Assembly (NCBI GenBank): GCA_964569095.1
Contig: CAZMTB010000198.1
Span: 1 to 15,434 of the forward strand
DNA: 15,434 bases
Direction: 5' to 3'
From: JALWSI01 sp964569095 [NCBI: uncultured Aquificales bacterium]
GTDB taxonomy: Bacteria > Thermosulfidibacterota > Thermosulfidibacteria > Thermosulfidibacterales
The notes under the pieces: generated by a model
Told to the model about the DNA's origin: nothing
What the model saw: the letters and a program-made list of their open reading frames with translations, nothing else
Database searches by the model: none
Program-made: the position numbers and the translations under genes
Shown: in pieces, positions 1-9,954 of the stretch
How the letters are laid out: the number at the start of each line of letters is the position of its first letter
Numbering within the stretch: position 1 is the stretch's first letter

Positions 1-71
1 AAAACAGATACCCCCAGCACTAGCCGGGATCTAAGGGTCAATCCTTGGCCCCCCTTTTTAATCGATGACTT

Positions 72-1496
72 TCACCTCTCTTCACCGATAAAAGCCATGC
101 GCACATTTTCGGGAATAGGATGAGTAAGATGCCGATCGAAAAGAGCTATTATATCATGGGGATTCCACCCACCCTTCAATAGAGACTCTATACCCTTCTT
201 GGTTACTTGAAAGATTACAACTGCGTCTCTCGAAATAGTTTCTCCCATGACGGTAAAAAAGTAAACCAAAGGTAGCGAATGAAAGTTCACCTCCAGTATT
301 GCCTCGAAGTTTGCTTGAAGGGTAAGAGTGGGGAACTCCTCCCCTATCAGCTCTTCTCCCTCTCCAAACAACAGCTTTATCTCAGGATGCACGAAGAAGA
401 ACTCCTCACCCCTCTCCTCTCCCACAGATACCACCCCCGTGCTTTTGAGAGCCGGCGCCTGAAGCACCTCCCTCGCTATTACAGAAAGGGGAGTTTTCGG
501 TGAAAGATCACGAACCGGCAGATGTCTTCTCTGCAGCCTGGAAGACGGCAAGACCCTCCGTATAACCTCCTCCATAATGCTTACGGGAATCCACCTGTTC
601 TGGGGAAAGAGCATCAAGAGCCTAAAGGGCACCTTGAATCCGCTTATCCCCATTATCCATTCACCGAGGGTCCTCAGCATCTCGAGGGGAGGCTGGCTCA
701 ACCACGGAATCAACCTGCCCTGGTTAACCACAAATCCCTTTCTTCTCGTGTCTCTCACCACCAGCTCTATCTGCTGGGCAAAGGTTATCTCCTTCTGAAA
801 CGACTCCAGGTCTATGTTCAGACCCTTGGTGAGGCTCTTTGCGGAACCGGCGTGAAACTGGGTGCCGTGCAAAGTGCTAACCTTGCCCCTCTTCTCTATC
901 AGCCCCAGTATCTGGAGTAGCAGGACCAAAGCCTGCAGCATTCCCCCCTGCTGAACGATGTTGGTGGGTCTAACCTCGGGAGGCAAAGGCTCCGTAAGAA
1001 TATCCTCCAGAGAGACCCGTTTATGGGCAACGGGATGGGGAATGAGGGGGCTGGACAAGGAGAGATCCGTCACCCTCTCGGTAGAAGGCTTGGCGACGTA
1101 TATAACCAGACCCTTGTTTATCAAGCCCTTGAAAGCACGCTCAAAGTTCCCCTTCCACTCCCAGTACCCCCAGCGTCTCTTTCCGAAAACGGGACCCAGA
1201 TCAGATAGGGTGAAGGCACCTGCGTACTGGTAGATGGTGTTTATAACCTCCAGCACCTCCCTCTCCTGGGGGGTAATGGTGTCCAGTATCTCCTTCATCA
1301 CCTTGCAGTTCTGAAGGCACTTCAGCACCACGTTCACCGCCTCGCTCACGGTGAGCAGGTGGGCGCTCTCGCGGCACAACAGGCCTGCCATCTGGTTCAG
1401 TTGCTGGGGAGAGTAGCGACGCAGGGACTTCTCAAGTCCCCGTATCAGAATCCTTCCCTCACCCTGTGAGCACCTCGTATCTCTCTTCTCTATCAA
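72..1496 (-). CDS. helicase-associated (XPB/Ssl2 N-terminal / Helicase_C_3-like) domain protein without a motor
   Basis: The last ~80 residues of this 474-aa protein follow the pattern of the domain found in bacterial proteins annotated 'helicase-associated' (XPB/Ssl2 N-terminal, Helicase_C_3). A beta strand 'LQANFEAILEV' is followed by 'ISRDAVVIFQVTKKGIESLL..GW.PHDIIALFDRHLTHPIPENV'. The N-terminal part (RRYSPQQLNQMAGLL... and TITPQEREVL) also resembles the helical start of that family. No Walker A or DExH motif is visible, so it is not an ATPase by itself; relatives are often partners of an XPB-type helicase, which would lie outside the window if present. The chosen start is a TTG at 1496 with GGGAG seven bases upstream; the first ATG is at 1391. 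The open frame runs on to 1850, but that part is antisense to asd. The protein stops just after the IPENV segment, where relatives usually continue, so it may be short or truncated. Exact function unknown. Confidence 0.7.
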   Translation of the reverse strand: MIEKRDTRCSQGEGRILIRGLEKSLRRYSPQQLNQMAGLLCRESAHLLTVSEAVNVVLKCLQNCKVMKEILDTITPQEREVLEVINTIYQYAGAFTLSDLGPVFGKRRWGYWEWKGNFERAFKGLINKGLVIYVAKPSTERVTDLSLSSPLIPHPVAHKRVSLEDILTEPLPPEVRPTNIVQQGGMLQALVLLLQILGLIEKRGKVSTLHGTQFHAGSAKSLTKGLNIDLESFQKEITFAQQIELVVRDTRRKGFVVNQGRLIPWLSQPPLEMLRTLGEWIMGISGFKVPFRLLMLFPQNRWIPVSIMEEVIRRVLPSSRLQRRHLPVRDLSPKTPLSVIAREVLQAPALKSTGVVSVGEERGEEFFFVHPEIKLLFGEGEELIGEEFPTLTLQANFEAILEVNFHSLPLVYFFTVMGETISRDAVVIFQVTKKGIESLLKGGWNPHDIIALFDRHLTHPIPENVRMAFIGEER

Positions 1497-1575
1497 CCCA
1501 AAACTCCCGGTTATACTTGTTAGAGGAACCACAATCTCAGATGTGCCATCCTCTTCACCTATCTTCTTCTCAAAA

Positions 1576-1593
1576 TGTGGACAGTTGTCAACA
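1576..1593. promoter_or_regulatory. operator-like 18-bp imperfect palindrome
   Basis: TGTGGAC-AGTT-GTCAACA is an inverted repeat with six of seven arm positions matching. It lies in the gap between the divergent helicase-associated gene and asd, 18 bases upstream of the proposed asd -35 box. A perfect TTGACA read on the minus strand (1587-1592) falls inside the right arm, but no good -10 follows it. The size and position suit a dimeric repressor or activator; the regulator is not identified. Confidence 0.35.
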
Positions 1594-1611
1594 GAAAAAA
1601 GGTGGCACTTA

Positions 1612-1640
1612 TTGACCCCCAATTCTCCAAAGCGATATAC
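1612..1640 (+). promoter_or_regulatory. probable sigma70-type promoter of the asd-guaB operon
   Basis: TTGACC at 1612-1617 matches the -35 consensus at five of six bases. A -10-like TATACG or ATATAC follows at about 1635-1641 with 17-18 bases between. Transcription would start near 1648, giving a leader of about 70 nt. That leader can fold into two short hairpins: 1655-1670 (GGAGCC/GGCCCC, one mismatch, AGAA loop) and 1680-1699 (TTCCCT/AGGGAA, 8-nt loop), the second ending just before the Shine-Dalgarno at 1706-1712. No run of T follows either, so neither is an intrinsic terminator, and no known riboswitch class was recognised. Confidence 0.4.
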
Positions 1641-1719
1641 GCCACACACGACCAGGAGCCAGAAGGCCCCTAAACCACTTTCCCTGGGTATCAAGGGAAG
1701 ACCAGAAAGGAGCTCTGCC

Positions 1720-4199
<2,480 letters not shown>

Positions 4200-4203
4200 G
4201 GGC

Positions 4204-4665
4204 ATGGAGAGGCTGCCATACTACCACGGCTGCTTCGGGTGCGGCAGGGACAACCCCTGCGGCGTGGCCCTTGAGTTCACCTACGACGGAGAGAAGGTGC
4301 TGGCCACCTACACCCCCAAAGAGGTGCACGTGGGCTTCAAGGGAGTCGTCCACGGCGGCGTGATCACCGCCCTGCTGGACGAGGCCATGTGGTGGGCAGT
4401 TGCAGCCAGGCACAGGAAGAACACCTTCACCGCCCAGCTGAGCGTCGAATTCAAAAAGCCCGTAGAACACGGAAAATCTTACTTGGTAGAAGGCGAAGTT
4501 GTAGAAGAACGAAGGGGTCGCGTCTTTCTTGCCCAGGGAAGGGTGACAGACCAAGAGGGAAACCTCTGCGCCAGGGGAGAGGGAACCTTCCTGAAGGCTC
4601 CCAAGGAGGCCCTAGACTCGTTGCTTCAGGGCCTGAGCGACGCATCCCTCTTTCTCCCTGAATGA
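4204..4665 (+). CDS. PaaI-family hotdog-fold acyl-CoA thioesterase
   Basis: This 153-aa protein is of normal size for a single hotdog domain. It begins with the CFGCG.DNP.G segment (10-20) common in one PaaI/YigI-like subgroup. The hotdog helix motif VVHGGVITALLDEAMWW covers residues 48-64, with HGG at 50-52 and the expected acidic Asp59, and is followed by beta strands (TAQLSVEFKKPV, YLVEGEVVEERRGRVFLAQGRV). Such enzymes hydrolyse acyl-CoA or acyl-thioester substrates in the cytoplasm; the acyl group here cannot be read from sequence. It starts four bases after guaB, with GGAG (4192-4195) seven or so bases ahead of the ATG, and its TGA overlaps the next ATG (ATGA). The N-terminal Cys10, Cys13 and Cys19 could be structural, but this is inference. 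Confidence 0.85.
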   Translation: MERLPYYHGCFGCGRDNPCGVALEFTYDGEKVLATYTPKEVHVGFKGVVHGGVITALLDEAMWWAVAARHRKNTFTAQLSVEFKKPVEHGKSYLVEGEVVEERRGRVFLAQGRVTDQEGNLCARGEGTFLKAPKEALDSLLQGLSDASLFLPE

Positions 4666-5591
4666 TAGAAGAGTTCGACAAGAGATTCTCGTCGGTACTC
4701 ATATTTTTGATTCCCCTGGCCTTCGTGGTGGGGTACCTGTGCAAAGGGTTTCTGCCACCGTACAAGGGCTCTGCAACCCCTGCCCTCTTCGTGATCATGT
4801 TCTGCTCCACCTTCGGTCTCAGGTTTTCGGACTTCCTGGAACTCGGCGAGAACGGCCCTCCAATATTGGTGGGCATAGCCCTTCAGCTCCTGGTACTGCC
4901 CCTCATCGCCTACGGGGTGGCTCACCACTTCTACTCCCCAAGTAGAGAGGCGGAGTTCATCATCGGCCACCTGTGCGTATCCACCGACCCTGCTGCCATC
5001 TCAACCATCATCTGGAGCCGCATAACCGGAGGCAACATCGCCCTGGCAGTGATGGTGGTGGGAATACACGTGCTACTGGTGCCCTTCACCGCTCCCCTCA
5101 CCCTGAAGCTACTGGTGGGCGGGGGACACGTCCCCATGTTGGCCCTCTCCATCAGGCTCTTCGTGGCGGTGCTCCTTCCAACGGTGATCTCCGTCTCGCT
5201 CTACCGCTACCTGGATGCAAACCGGGTGAAACCCCTCTTCGCCTCAATCGCCAAGCTCGGGATGCTCTACATGATCGTCCTCAACACCTCGGTAGCCGCC
5301 TCCACGACCCCCCTCTCCTGGCAGGTAGCAAGGGTGATGGGCATAATGGCCGTTCAGGTGTCTGCCTTCTACGCCGTTGGCTTCCTGGCAGGAAGGGTGT
5401 GCCGCTTCTCTCCCCAGTCCCGCCTCACCCTCACCTACTTCCTAGGAATGAAGAACAACGGCGCCGCCCTGGTCATGGCCCTGGCGGGATTCGCAGCCAA
5501 GAGCAGCCTGCCCGTAGCCATAGCCATCGCCTGCCAACAGCCAATAGCCAGCGTCATAGACCGGGTTTGGAGACACCAGCACCAGGGGTGA
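4662..5591 (+). CDS. bile acid:sodium symporter (BASS/SBF)-like membrane transporter
   Basis: The 309-aa hydrophobic protein has about nine to ten membrane segments (for example 11-29, 38-50, 67-88, 124-152, 160-182, 198-212, 223-244). Two discontinuous motif regions resemble the crossover helices of the BASS fold: CVSTDPAAISTIIWSRITGGNIALAV (split here as residues 105-118 and 119-130) and YFLGMKNNGAALVMALAGF (259-277), the latter like the family's G(M)xNxxLAxxLA signature. Members import organic anions such as bile acids, pantothenate or keto acids with Na+, so a carboxylate is the likely cargo here, but the substrate is not determined. The ATG at 4662 overlaps the thioesterase stop (ATGA). 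It is the last gene of the asd operon and converges on the tgpA-like gene. Confidence 0.75.
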   Translation: MIEEFDKRFSSVLIFLIPLAFVVGYLCKGFLPPYKGSATPALFVIMFCSTFGLRFSDFLELGENGPPILVGIALQLLVLPLIAYGVAHHFYSPSREAEFIIGHLCVSTDPAAISTIIWSRITGGNIALAVMVVGIHVLLVPFTAPLTLKLLVGGGHVPMLALSIRLFVAVLLPTVISVSLYRYLDANRVKPLFASIAKLGMLYMIVLNTSVAASTTPLSWQVARVMGIMAVQVSAFYAVGFLAGRVCRFSPQSRLTLTYFLGMKNNGAALVMALAGFAAKSSLPVAIAIACQQPIASVIDRVWRHQHQG

Positions 5592-5740
5592 AAAGCCCCC
5601 GAGGCGGCGACTCCGCCCAGAAACCCCTCGCATCTTGCAAACCTGGCGCGAAGACCCAAGGAGGAGATTGAGTGGTACCATAGGGTAAGAGAACCAAGAA
5701 TAGAGAGCAGACGGCAAGTATACCTGCTCCGCAGCTTTCG
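5592..5740. other. convergent intergenic gap with two candidate hairpins
   Basis: This gap separates the 3' ends of the transporter gene (plus) and the transglutaminase gene (minus). It contains GGCGG/CCGCC (5603-5607 with 5613-5617, 5-nt loop) and GAGCAG/CTGCTC (5705-5710 with 5724-5729, 13-nt loop). The second is followed on the minus strand by a T-rich but broken run, so it may weakly terminate the moxR operon. Neither is a textbook terminator. A near-palindrome GCAAGTATACCTGC occupies 5714-5727. No gene is seen. Confidence 0.3.
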
Positions 5741-7693
5741 TCACCTACCGATCCCCTTCAGGGCCTCTATCAGCTCCTCCTCCTTCTCCCTGCAACCCCC
5801 AAACTCAACCTGGTAGTAGAGCTCAACGGCCCTCTCCACCCTCTCTGCCAACTCCCGGTTCTCGTCCCTCAACCTTCCCGCCACCTCCCTAAAGGTCTCA
5901 CCATCTTCCCTCTGGATTCCCGCCCTCCTTAGGACCCCATCCAGCCTCTCTCCCCACCCCTTGGGGCGTGCAGACCACCACCTCAGCCCGTAGAAGAGGA
6001 AGAGCAGGACGAGAATCGCCCCAAAGAAGGCAGCAACGGCACCCTTGGGAATCTCCTCCTTCTGCACCCTCTTGGAGAGGGAACCGCGAGATAAGAGCGC
6101 GCCTCCCTTGCGAAAGAGGCTCACCTGCCTCTGGTAGTTGTAGTTGATTATCCAGTGGTACCACTGAAACCTCAGGTAGTCCAAGAACCTGCCGAGGACG
6201 CCTGGAGCCTCAACACCTCCCGCAGCAGGGGGAGTGGGGTCAAAAGGCACCCAGCCCAGCCAGGGAACCCACACCTCCACCCAGGTGTGGGCGTCGCTGT
6301 TCCTCACGAGGTAGTACCGACCCAAAGGGTTCCACTCCCCTCCCCAAAAGCCCCCCACCAGTCTCGAGGGAATACCCTTGATCCTCAGCAGAAGGGCCAT
6401 GGCACTGGCAAAGTACTCGCAATGTCCCGGCCTCTTGCGCATGATAAAGTCTACAACGGGATAGTCGCCACCGGTTCCGGGATTCAAAGAGTAACGGTGG
6501 TTCCTCCTGAGGTAGAGCTGCACCGCCTTTGCCACCTCCAGGGGATTCTCCTGTCCCGGGGCAATGGATTGGGCAACCGGTTCAAGGGCCTCTCTCACCT
6601 TGGGTGGAACCTCGAGAAACCCTTCGGGGGGCGCGTCTGCCGGCACGGCCTCTACGAGCATGGAGGTGACCCTGTACGAGATCCTGCGCTGGATCGGTGT
6701 ATCCAGAGAGAGCGTGTAACCCTCCCTCCAGAGCACCCTTTGGCGGTTGGCCCTGGCCCTCAACGGCACTCCCAAGGTGAAGAGGGCATTCCCGTCGTAG
6801 GGTTCCAGAAAGACCCTGTACTCCACCAGCCTGCTGGAAAGCGAGATGGATTCAGACCTCCTTGGAGCATTCCCTCTGGGAACGAACCACTTTCCCCGGT
6901 TGTATCCCCCGTAAACCTTGCCCCTCCAGTAGAGGAGGGTTGGAGGAAGGGAAGAGGCCCCCGCCCCAAACTCCACCCTGAATGCCACAGAGGTGTCGCG
7001 CTTTATGCTCTCCACCGCCCCAGGGGAGACGGTATCTCCAAAACCAGACCGGGCCACGGTTCGCCCTCCAATCCATCCCGGGGTGAATCCCACGCTGGGA
7101 CGGGGAAGCAGAAAGAAGAAGAGAAGGGAAGAAGGCATAAGGAACCCACTCATCACCATCCCCCAGAAGACCAAGGTGCGGGCCTCACCTGCAGAGATCT
7201 CCCTCACCTCGGTGGAGGCGTAGAGAAAGAGGAGGCCCAAAAGAAGAAGGGCCGAGTGCAGAACCAGCAGAAGGCCAAAGGAGAGACCCCATTGTCCCAC
7301 CGCTGCAGCCGCCACCAGCATGAGGGAGAAGAGGGCCAGCTGCAGGTAGTCCCTAACCTGCTTGGTGGCCACCAGTTTCGCCACCACCAGAATCATGAGT
7401 ACCTGGGAGACGCGCTGAAAGAAGACCTCCAAGCGTATCCCGTAGAGATGAACCGCAACCAGAACCAAGGTGACCACAGTTATCACCCTGTTGCCAACGG
7501 GATACCACCGGCGCTGATCCATGAAGAGGGCCAGGGGAATGAAGGCAGCGGCAACCAAGGGATAGGGGGAGTAGACCTCCCGGTAGAGGGAGAGCACGGC
7601 GATCAGAAGGGAGGAGTAGAGAAAGAGGCGACTCAGGGCCAGGGGAGAGAGACGTCTCTCGCGAAGCCATCCAGGTCCCACGGTATCCCTCAC
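5741..7693 (-). CDS. tgpA: TgpA-like membrane transglutaminase (DUF3488 / transglutaminase core / DUF4129-like tail)
   Basis: The 650-aa product starts with about seven closely spaced membrane segments (roughly 20-196), then has an extracytoplasmic region with a transglutaminase-like core, one more membrane segment (about 554-577) and a charged cytoplasmic tail (about 590-640) resembling DUF4129. The papain-like triad is complete: Cys425 in RPGHCEYFASA, His469 in NSDAHTWVEVW and Asp485 in GWVPFDPTPP. The fold supports a peptide/amide-bond activity outside the membrane; the physiological target is unknown in most bacteria. The start is GTG at 7693 overlapping the DUF58 stop (GTGA), with no clear Shine-Dalgarno, which suggests translational coupling. 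It is the last gene of the moxR-DUF58-tgpA module. The gene symbol is by family resemblance only. Confidence 0.88.
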   Translation of the reverse strand: MRDTVGPGWLRERRLSPLALSRLFLYSSLLIAVLSLYREVYSPYPLVAAAFIPLALFMDQRRWYPVGNRVITVVTLVLVAVHLYGIRLEVFFQRVSQVLMILVVAKLVATKQVRDYLQLALFSLMLVAAAAVGQWGLSFGLLLVLHSALLLLGLLFLYASTEVREISAGEARTLVFWGMVMSGFLMPSSLLFFFLLPRPSVGFTPGWIGGRTVARSGFGDTVSPGAVESIKRDTSVAFRVEFGAGASSLPPTLLYWRGKVYGGYNRGKWFVPRGNAPRRSESISLSSRLVEYRVFLEPYDGNALFTLGVPLRARANRQRVLWREGYTLSLDTPIQRRISYRVTSMLVEAVPADAPPEGFLEVPPKVREALEPVAQSIAPGQENPLEVAKAVQLYLRRNHRYSLNPGTGGDYPVVDFIMRKRPGHCEYFASAMALLLRIKGIPSRLVGGFWGGEWNPLGRYYLVRNSDAHTWVEVWVPWLGWVPFDPTPPAAGGVEAPGVLGRFLDYLRFQWYHWIINYNYQRQVSLFRKGGALLSRGSLSKRVQKEEIPKGAVAAFFGAILVLLFLFYGLRWWSARPKGWGERLDGVLRRAGIQREDGETFREVAGRLRDENRELAERVERAVELYYQVEFGGCREKEEELIEALKGIGR

Positions 7694-8553
7694 GCCACGG
7701 CCAGGGCGGTCAAGAGTCTCCTCCTGTGGTCCTGTCCCATGCCCGGTGGAAACCTCTTCTCGCCAAGCACGAGGCCAACCTTGAATCCCCTCTTCAGCCC
7801 CTCCACCACCAGGTAGGTGGCCTTGCCCAGGTCCTCCTCCGGTGCATCGCCAGAGAGCACCACCTCCACCTCCTCCCCGGCAAGGGAGGCCATCTCCCTA
7901 ACCACTGGCCCGCCCCTGCGGGCAGTGGCCTTCCAGTCCATCTGTTTCACCGGGTCACCCGGCCGATACCCCCTAAGGTCCAGCACCTCGTCCCCCGCCC
8001 CCCTTCTCTCCACGGCAGATACCTCCCCCCTGCCCGCCTCCCCCGAGGTGAAGAGAGCCGTAGAGACGGGAGAGGGAAAGACCACCACCTCCTTCTCCAG
8101 GGAGAAGTAGCGGGTGCGCACGAAGAAACCGAAGGGAAAGCCCGAGTAGAGCTCCAAGTGGGATAACCGGTGAATTCCCCTGCTGCCAAAGGTTATCCAC
8201 AATCTCGCCGCAGAGGCACCCCCCGGTGGTAGAAACAGACCCCGAGTCCTGGATTCGTCAAGACCCAACCCCACCAACACAGAAGGGAACACCCTGTTTT
8301 TACGGGTCAGCTTGACCTCTACAGGTGCAGGGATTCCCGCAAACACCTCCTGCGGCAGTCGCACCTCCACCCCAACGCCCACCAGGTTCGCCAGAGAGGA
8401 GAGCCCCGACACCAGCATCAGCGAAAGCATCAGGGAAGAGACCAGGTAGAGAAGGTTGTTTCCCGTGTTAACCGCCCCAACCGAGATCACGATGGTGAGA
8501 AATATGTAAACGTACCCACCTCTCGTTATGGATACCCGGTAACGCCTCCTCAT
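7690..8553 (-). CDS. DUF58 family protein
   Basis: The 287-aa protein has an N-terminal pair of membrane helices (about 13-29 and 33-56), a beta-rich middle (60-165), and the hallmark DUF58 motif LRGYRPGDPVKQMDWKATAR at residues 193-212, after which lies the start of a vWA-like fold. DUF58 proteins nearly always lie beside moxR and often beside a transglutaminase, as here; they are thought to be clients or partners of the MoxR chaperone at the membrane. Start ATG at 8553 is six bases after the moxR stop, with GAGGAG just upstream. The C-terminal vWA part is short (the protein ends about 70 residues after the motif), which is usual for the family. Molecular function is not established. Confidence 0.9.
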   Translation of the reverse strand: MRRRYRVSITRGGYVYIFLTIVISVGAVNTGNNLLYLVSSLMLSLMLVSGLSSLANLVGVGVEVRLPQEVFAGIPAPVEVKLTRKNRVFPSVLVGLGLDESRTRGLFLPPGGASAARLWITFGSRGIHRLSHLELYSGFPFGFFVRTRYFSLEKEVVVFPSPVSTALFTSGEAGRGEVSAVERRGAGDEVLDLRGYRPGDPVKQMDWKATARRGGPVVREMASLAGEEVEVVLSGDAPEEDLGKATYLVVEGLKRGFKVGLVLGEKRFPPGMGQDHRRRLLTALAVA

Positions 8554-8559
8554 CTCTCC

Positions 8560-9477
8560 TCAAAGGGGAACGGGAACCGAAGAGAGGAACTCCTGCAGGT
8601 AAGCCATCCTGTCCTCTCCTCCATACTCACCGGGGGGCACCAGCCTGTGGTAGGTCACGAAGGGGAAGACCGCCTTCACGTCGTCGGGTACCAGGTAGTC
8701 CCTCCCTTCAAGGTAGGCCCATGCCTGTGCCACCCTCTTCACTGCAATGGTCCCCCTGGTGGATAGCCCAAACCTGAAACGGTTCTCCTCCCTGCTCCAC
8801 TGGGCGATGTCCATGAGGTACCCCAGTATCCTCTCCTCCACCCGCACCCTCTCCACCTCCCTCTGGATCTCCACCACCTCCCGCGGTGTAAGCACCGCGG
8901 GAAGCTCCCTGGCCATCTCGTAGTGCCCGTCGTGGGAGACCACCTGTAGCTCCAGCTCCCTACCTGGATACCCCATCTCGAGCCTCACCATGAAGCGGTC
9001 GAGCTGGGATTCCGGGAGGGGATAGGTGCCGTAGAGCTCCAGCGGATTCTGGGTGGCCACCACGAAGAAAGGCTCTGGCAAGGGGTAGGTCTCACCCCCC
9101 ACGGTCACCCTACCCTCCCCCATGGCCTCGAGGAGGGCGCTCTGGGTACGGGGGGTGGCCCGGTTTATCTCGTCTGCCAGAAGAACGTTGTTGAAGACAG
9201 GCCCCTTGGTGAAGACGAACCTTCCCTCCTTGGCCAGGAAGATTTCGGTGCCCACCACGTCGGAGGGCATGAGGTCGTTGGTGAACTGCACCCGTGCAAA
9301 GGAGCACCCCACCACCTTGGCAAGGGCCAGGGCAAAGGTGGTCTTGCCGGTACCCGGCAGGTCTTCAAGGAGGAGATGCCCCCTGGCCAGCAAGGTGGCC
9401 ATTCCCATGAGAACGGTCTCCGGCCTTCCCACAATCACCGACGAGAGCAGCCCTATGGCCTCTTTCAACCTCTGCAT
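8560..9477 (-). CDS. moxR: MoxR-family AAA+ ATPase
   Basis: This 305-aa cytoplasmic AAA+ protein shows Walker A LPGTGKT (40-46), Walker B VLLADEINRA (98-107), the MoxR-typical RTQSALLEAM (110-119), sensor 1 ATQNP (141-145) and the SQLDRFMVRL segment with the arginine-finger region (157-166). It ends with a helical lid that includes GLSTRG. MoxR ATPases act as chaperones that assemble or activate vWA/DUF58 partner complexes. The ATG at 9477 fits the family's N-terminus, but no Shine-Dalgarno precedes it. A TATCAT box 8 bases upstream suggests a leaderless or nearly leaderless mRNA. It heads the three-gene minus-strand operon and is divergent from the exported-protein pair. Confidence 0.95.
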   Translation of the reverse strand: MQRLKEAIGLLSSVIVGRPETVLMGMATLLARGHLLLEDLPGTGKTTFALALAKVVGCSFARVQFTNDLMPSDVVGTEIFLAKEGRFVFTKGPVFNNVLLADEINRATPRTQSALLEAMGEGRVTVGGETYPLPEPFFVVATQNPLELYGTYPLPESQLDRFMVRLEMGYPGRELELQVVSHDGHYEMARELPAVLTPREVVEIQREVERVRVEERILGYLMDIAQWSREENRFRFGLSTRGTIAVKRVAQAWAYLEGRDYLVPDDVKAVFPFVTYHRLVPPGEYGGEDRMAYLQEFLSSVPVPL

Positions 9478-9485
9478 GGAACCAG

Positions 9486-9516
9486 ATGATAGGTCAAGCC
9501 AAAGGTGGACACAAGC
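9486..9516 (-). promoter_or_regulatory. candidate promoter for moxR operon giving a leaderless message
   Basis: On the minus strand TATCAT (9486-9491) matches TATAAT at five of six positions and ends 8 bases before the moxR ATG. A weak TTGTGT lies about 17 bases further upstream (to about 9516). If used, transcription would begin at or within a base or two of the A of the start codon, in keeping with the absence of a ribosome-binding site. The -35 match is poor, so confidence is limited. Confidence 0.3.
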
Positions 9517-9633
9517 ACCCCCTCAACGAGAGAATCAAGGGGCAGGAGAAAAAAGTTTCCCAGCAGGTGTAACCTTTCTTCCCCCTCCTCCCACCAAAGA
9601 AGATACGGAGAGAGAACGAGGAGAAAGGAGGTG

Positions 9634-9927
9634 ATGACGATCAAGATGAAACCGAGAAGAGGATGGTTGGCCATACCCATAACCCTACTCTGCCTGGCAA
9701 CCACCATCCCCGCCCACGCCCGTAGGGGATACGGCAGAGGTCAGGGGGCCGCAGCGGGAATCTGCCAGAACACCGCCACGGCCACTCAACGGAGGTACCA
9801 ACAGAGGAACCAACAATACCAGACCGGTGAGACCTATTCAAGCAGCTACCAGTGGTCTCAGGGAAAGGGCAGGGGCAGAAGGAGAGGCGCCGCAAGCTTC
9901 AGTGACACGGCGTATCCCACAAACTGA
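9634..9927 (+). CDS. small exported basic Arg/Gln/Tyr-rich protein, family not recognised
   Basis: The 97-aa product begins with a signal peptide: a basic n-region (MKPRR), a hydrophobic core (GWLAIPITLLCLATTI) and a likely signal-peptidase site after PAHA (residue 29). The predicted mature part of 68 residues is unusual: 10 Arg, 10 Gln and 6 Tyr but only one Asp and one Glu, one Cys, GRG-type ends and a QRRYQQRNQQYQ core. This suggests a disordered, positively charged, possibly surface- or polymer-binding protein. Two starts compete: ATG 9634, 2 bases after AGGAGG, and ATG 9646, 14 bases after it; the signal peptide is intact with either. An exceptionally complete Shine-Dalgarno (9622-9635) precedes it. 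It lies 27 bases upstream of the DUF2202 gene and is probably co-transcribed. No function is claimed. Confidence 0.7.
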   Translation: MTIKMKPRRGWLAIPITLLCLATTIPAHARRGYGRGQGAAAGICQNTATATQRRYQQRNQQYQTGETYSSSYQWSQGKGRGRRRGAASFSDTAYPTN

Positions 9928-9954
9928 AAGAACTAAAAAGAAGGAGGAAAAAAG

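Noticed and set aside
31-60. Hairpin CTAAGG/CCTTGG followed by C6 and T5 at the left edge
   Set aside because: Stem is weak (one wobble) and the T run is six bases away; it would end a plus-strand transcript whose gene is not in the window.
1576-1584. DnaA-box-like TGTGGACAG
   Set aside because: Two mismatches to the consensus, single copy, no AT-rich region or dnaA/dnaN neighbours, so not an origin.
5592-5740. In-frame open stretch after the BASS transporter stop, reading KAPEAATPPRNPSHLANLAR and onward
   Set aside because: It continues without a stop into the antisense of tgpA and matches no recognisable tail of the family; probably chance. Stop readthrough is not supported.
6155-7816. 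553-codon open frame on the plus strand
   Set aside because: Antisense to the transglutaminase gene with its complete catalytic triad; low-complexity Pro/His/Gly-rich product.
9505-9633. N-terminal extension of the small exported protein
   Set aside because: It would place the signal peptide inside the protein and ignores the very strong Shine-Dalgarno at 9622-9635.
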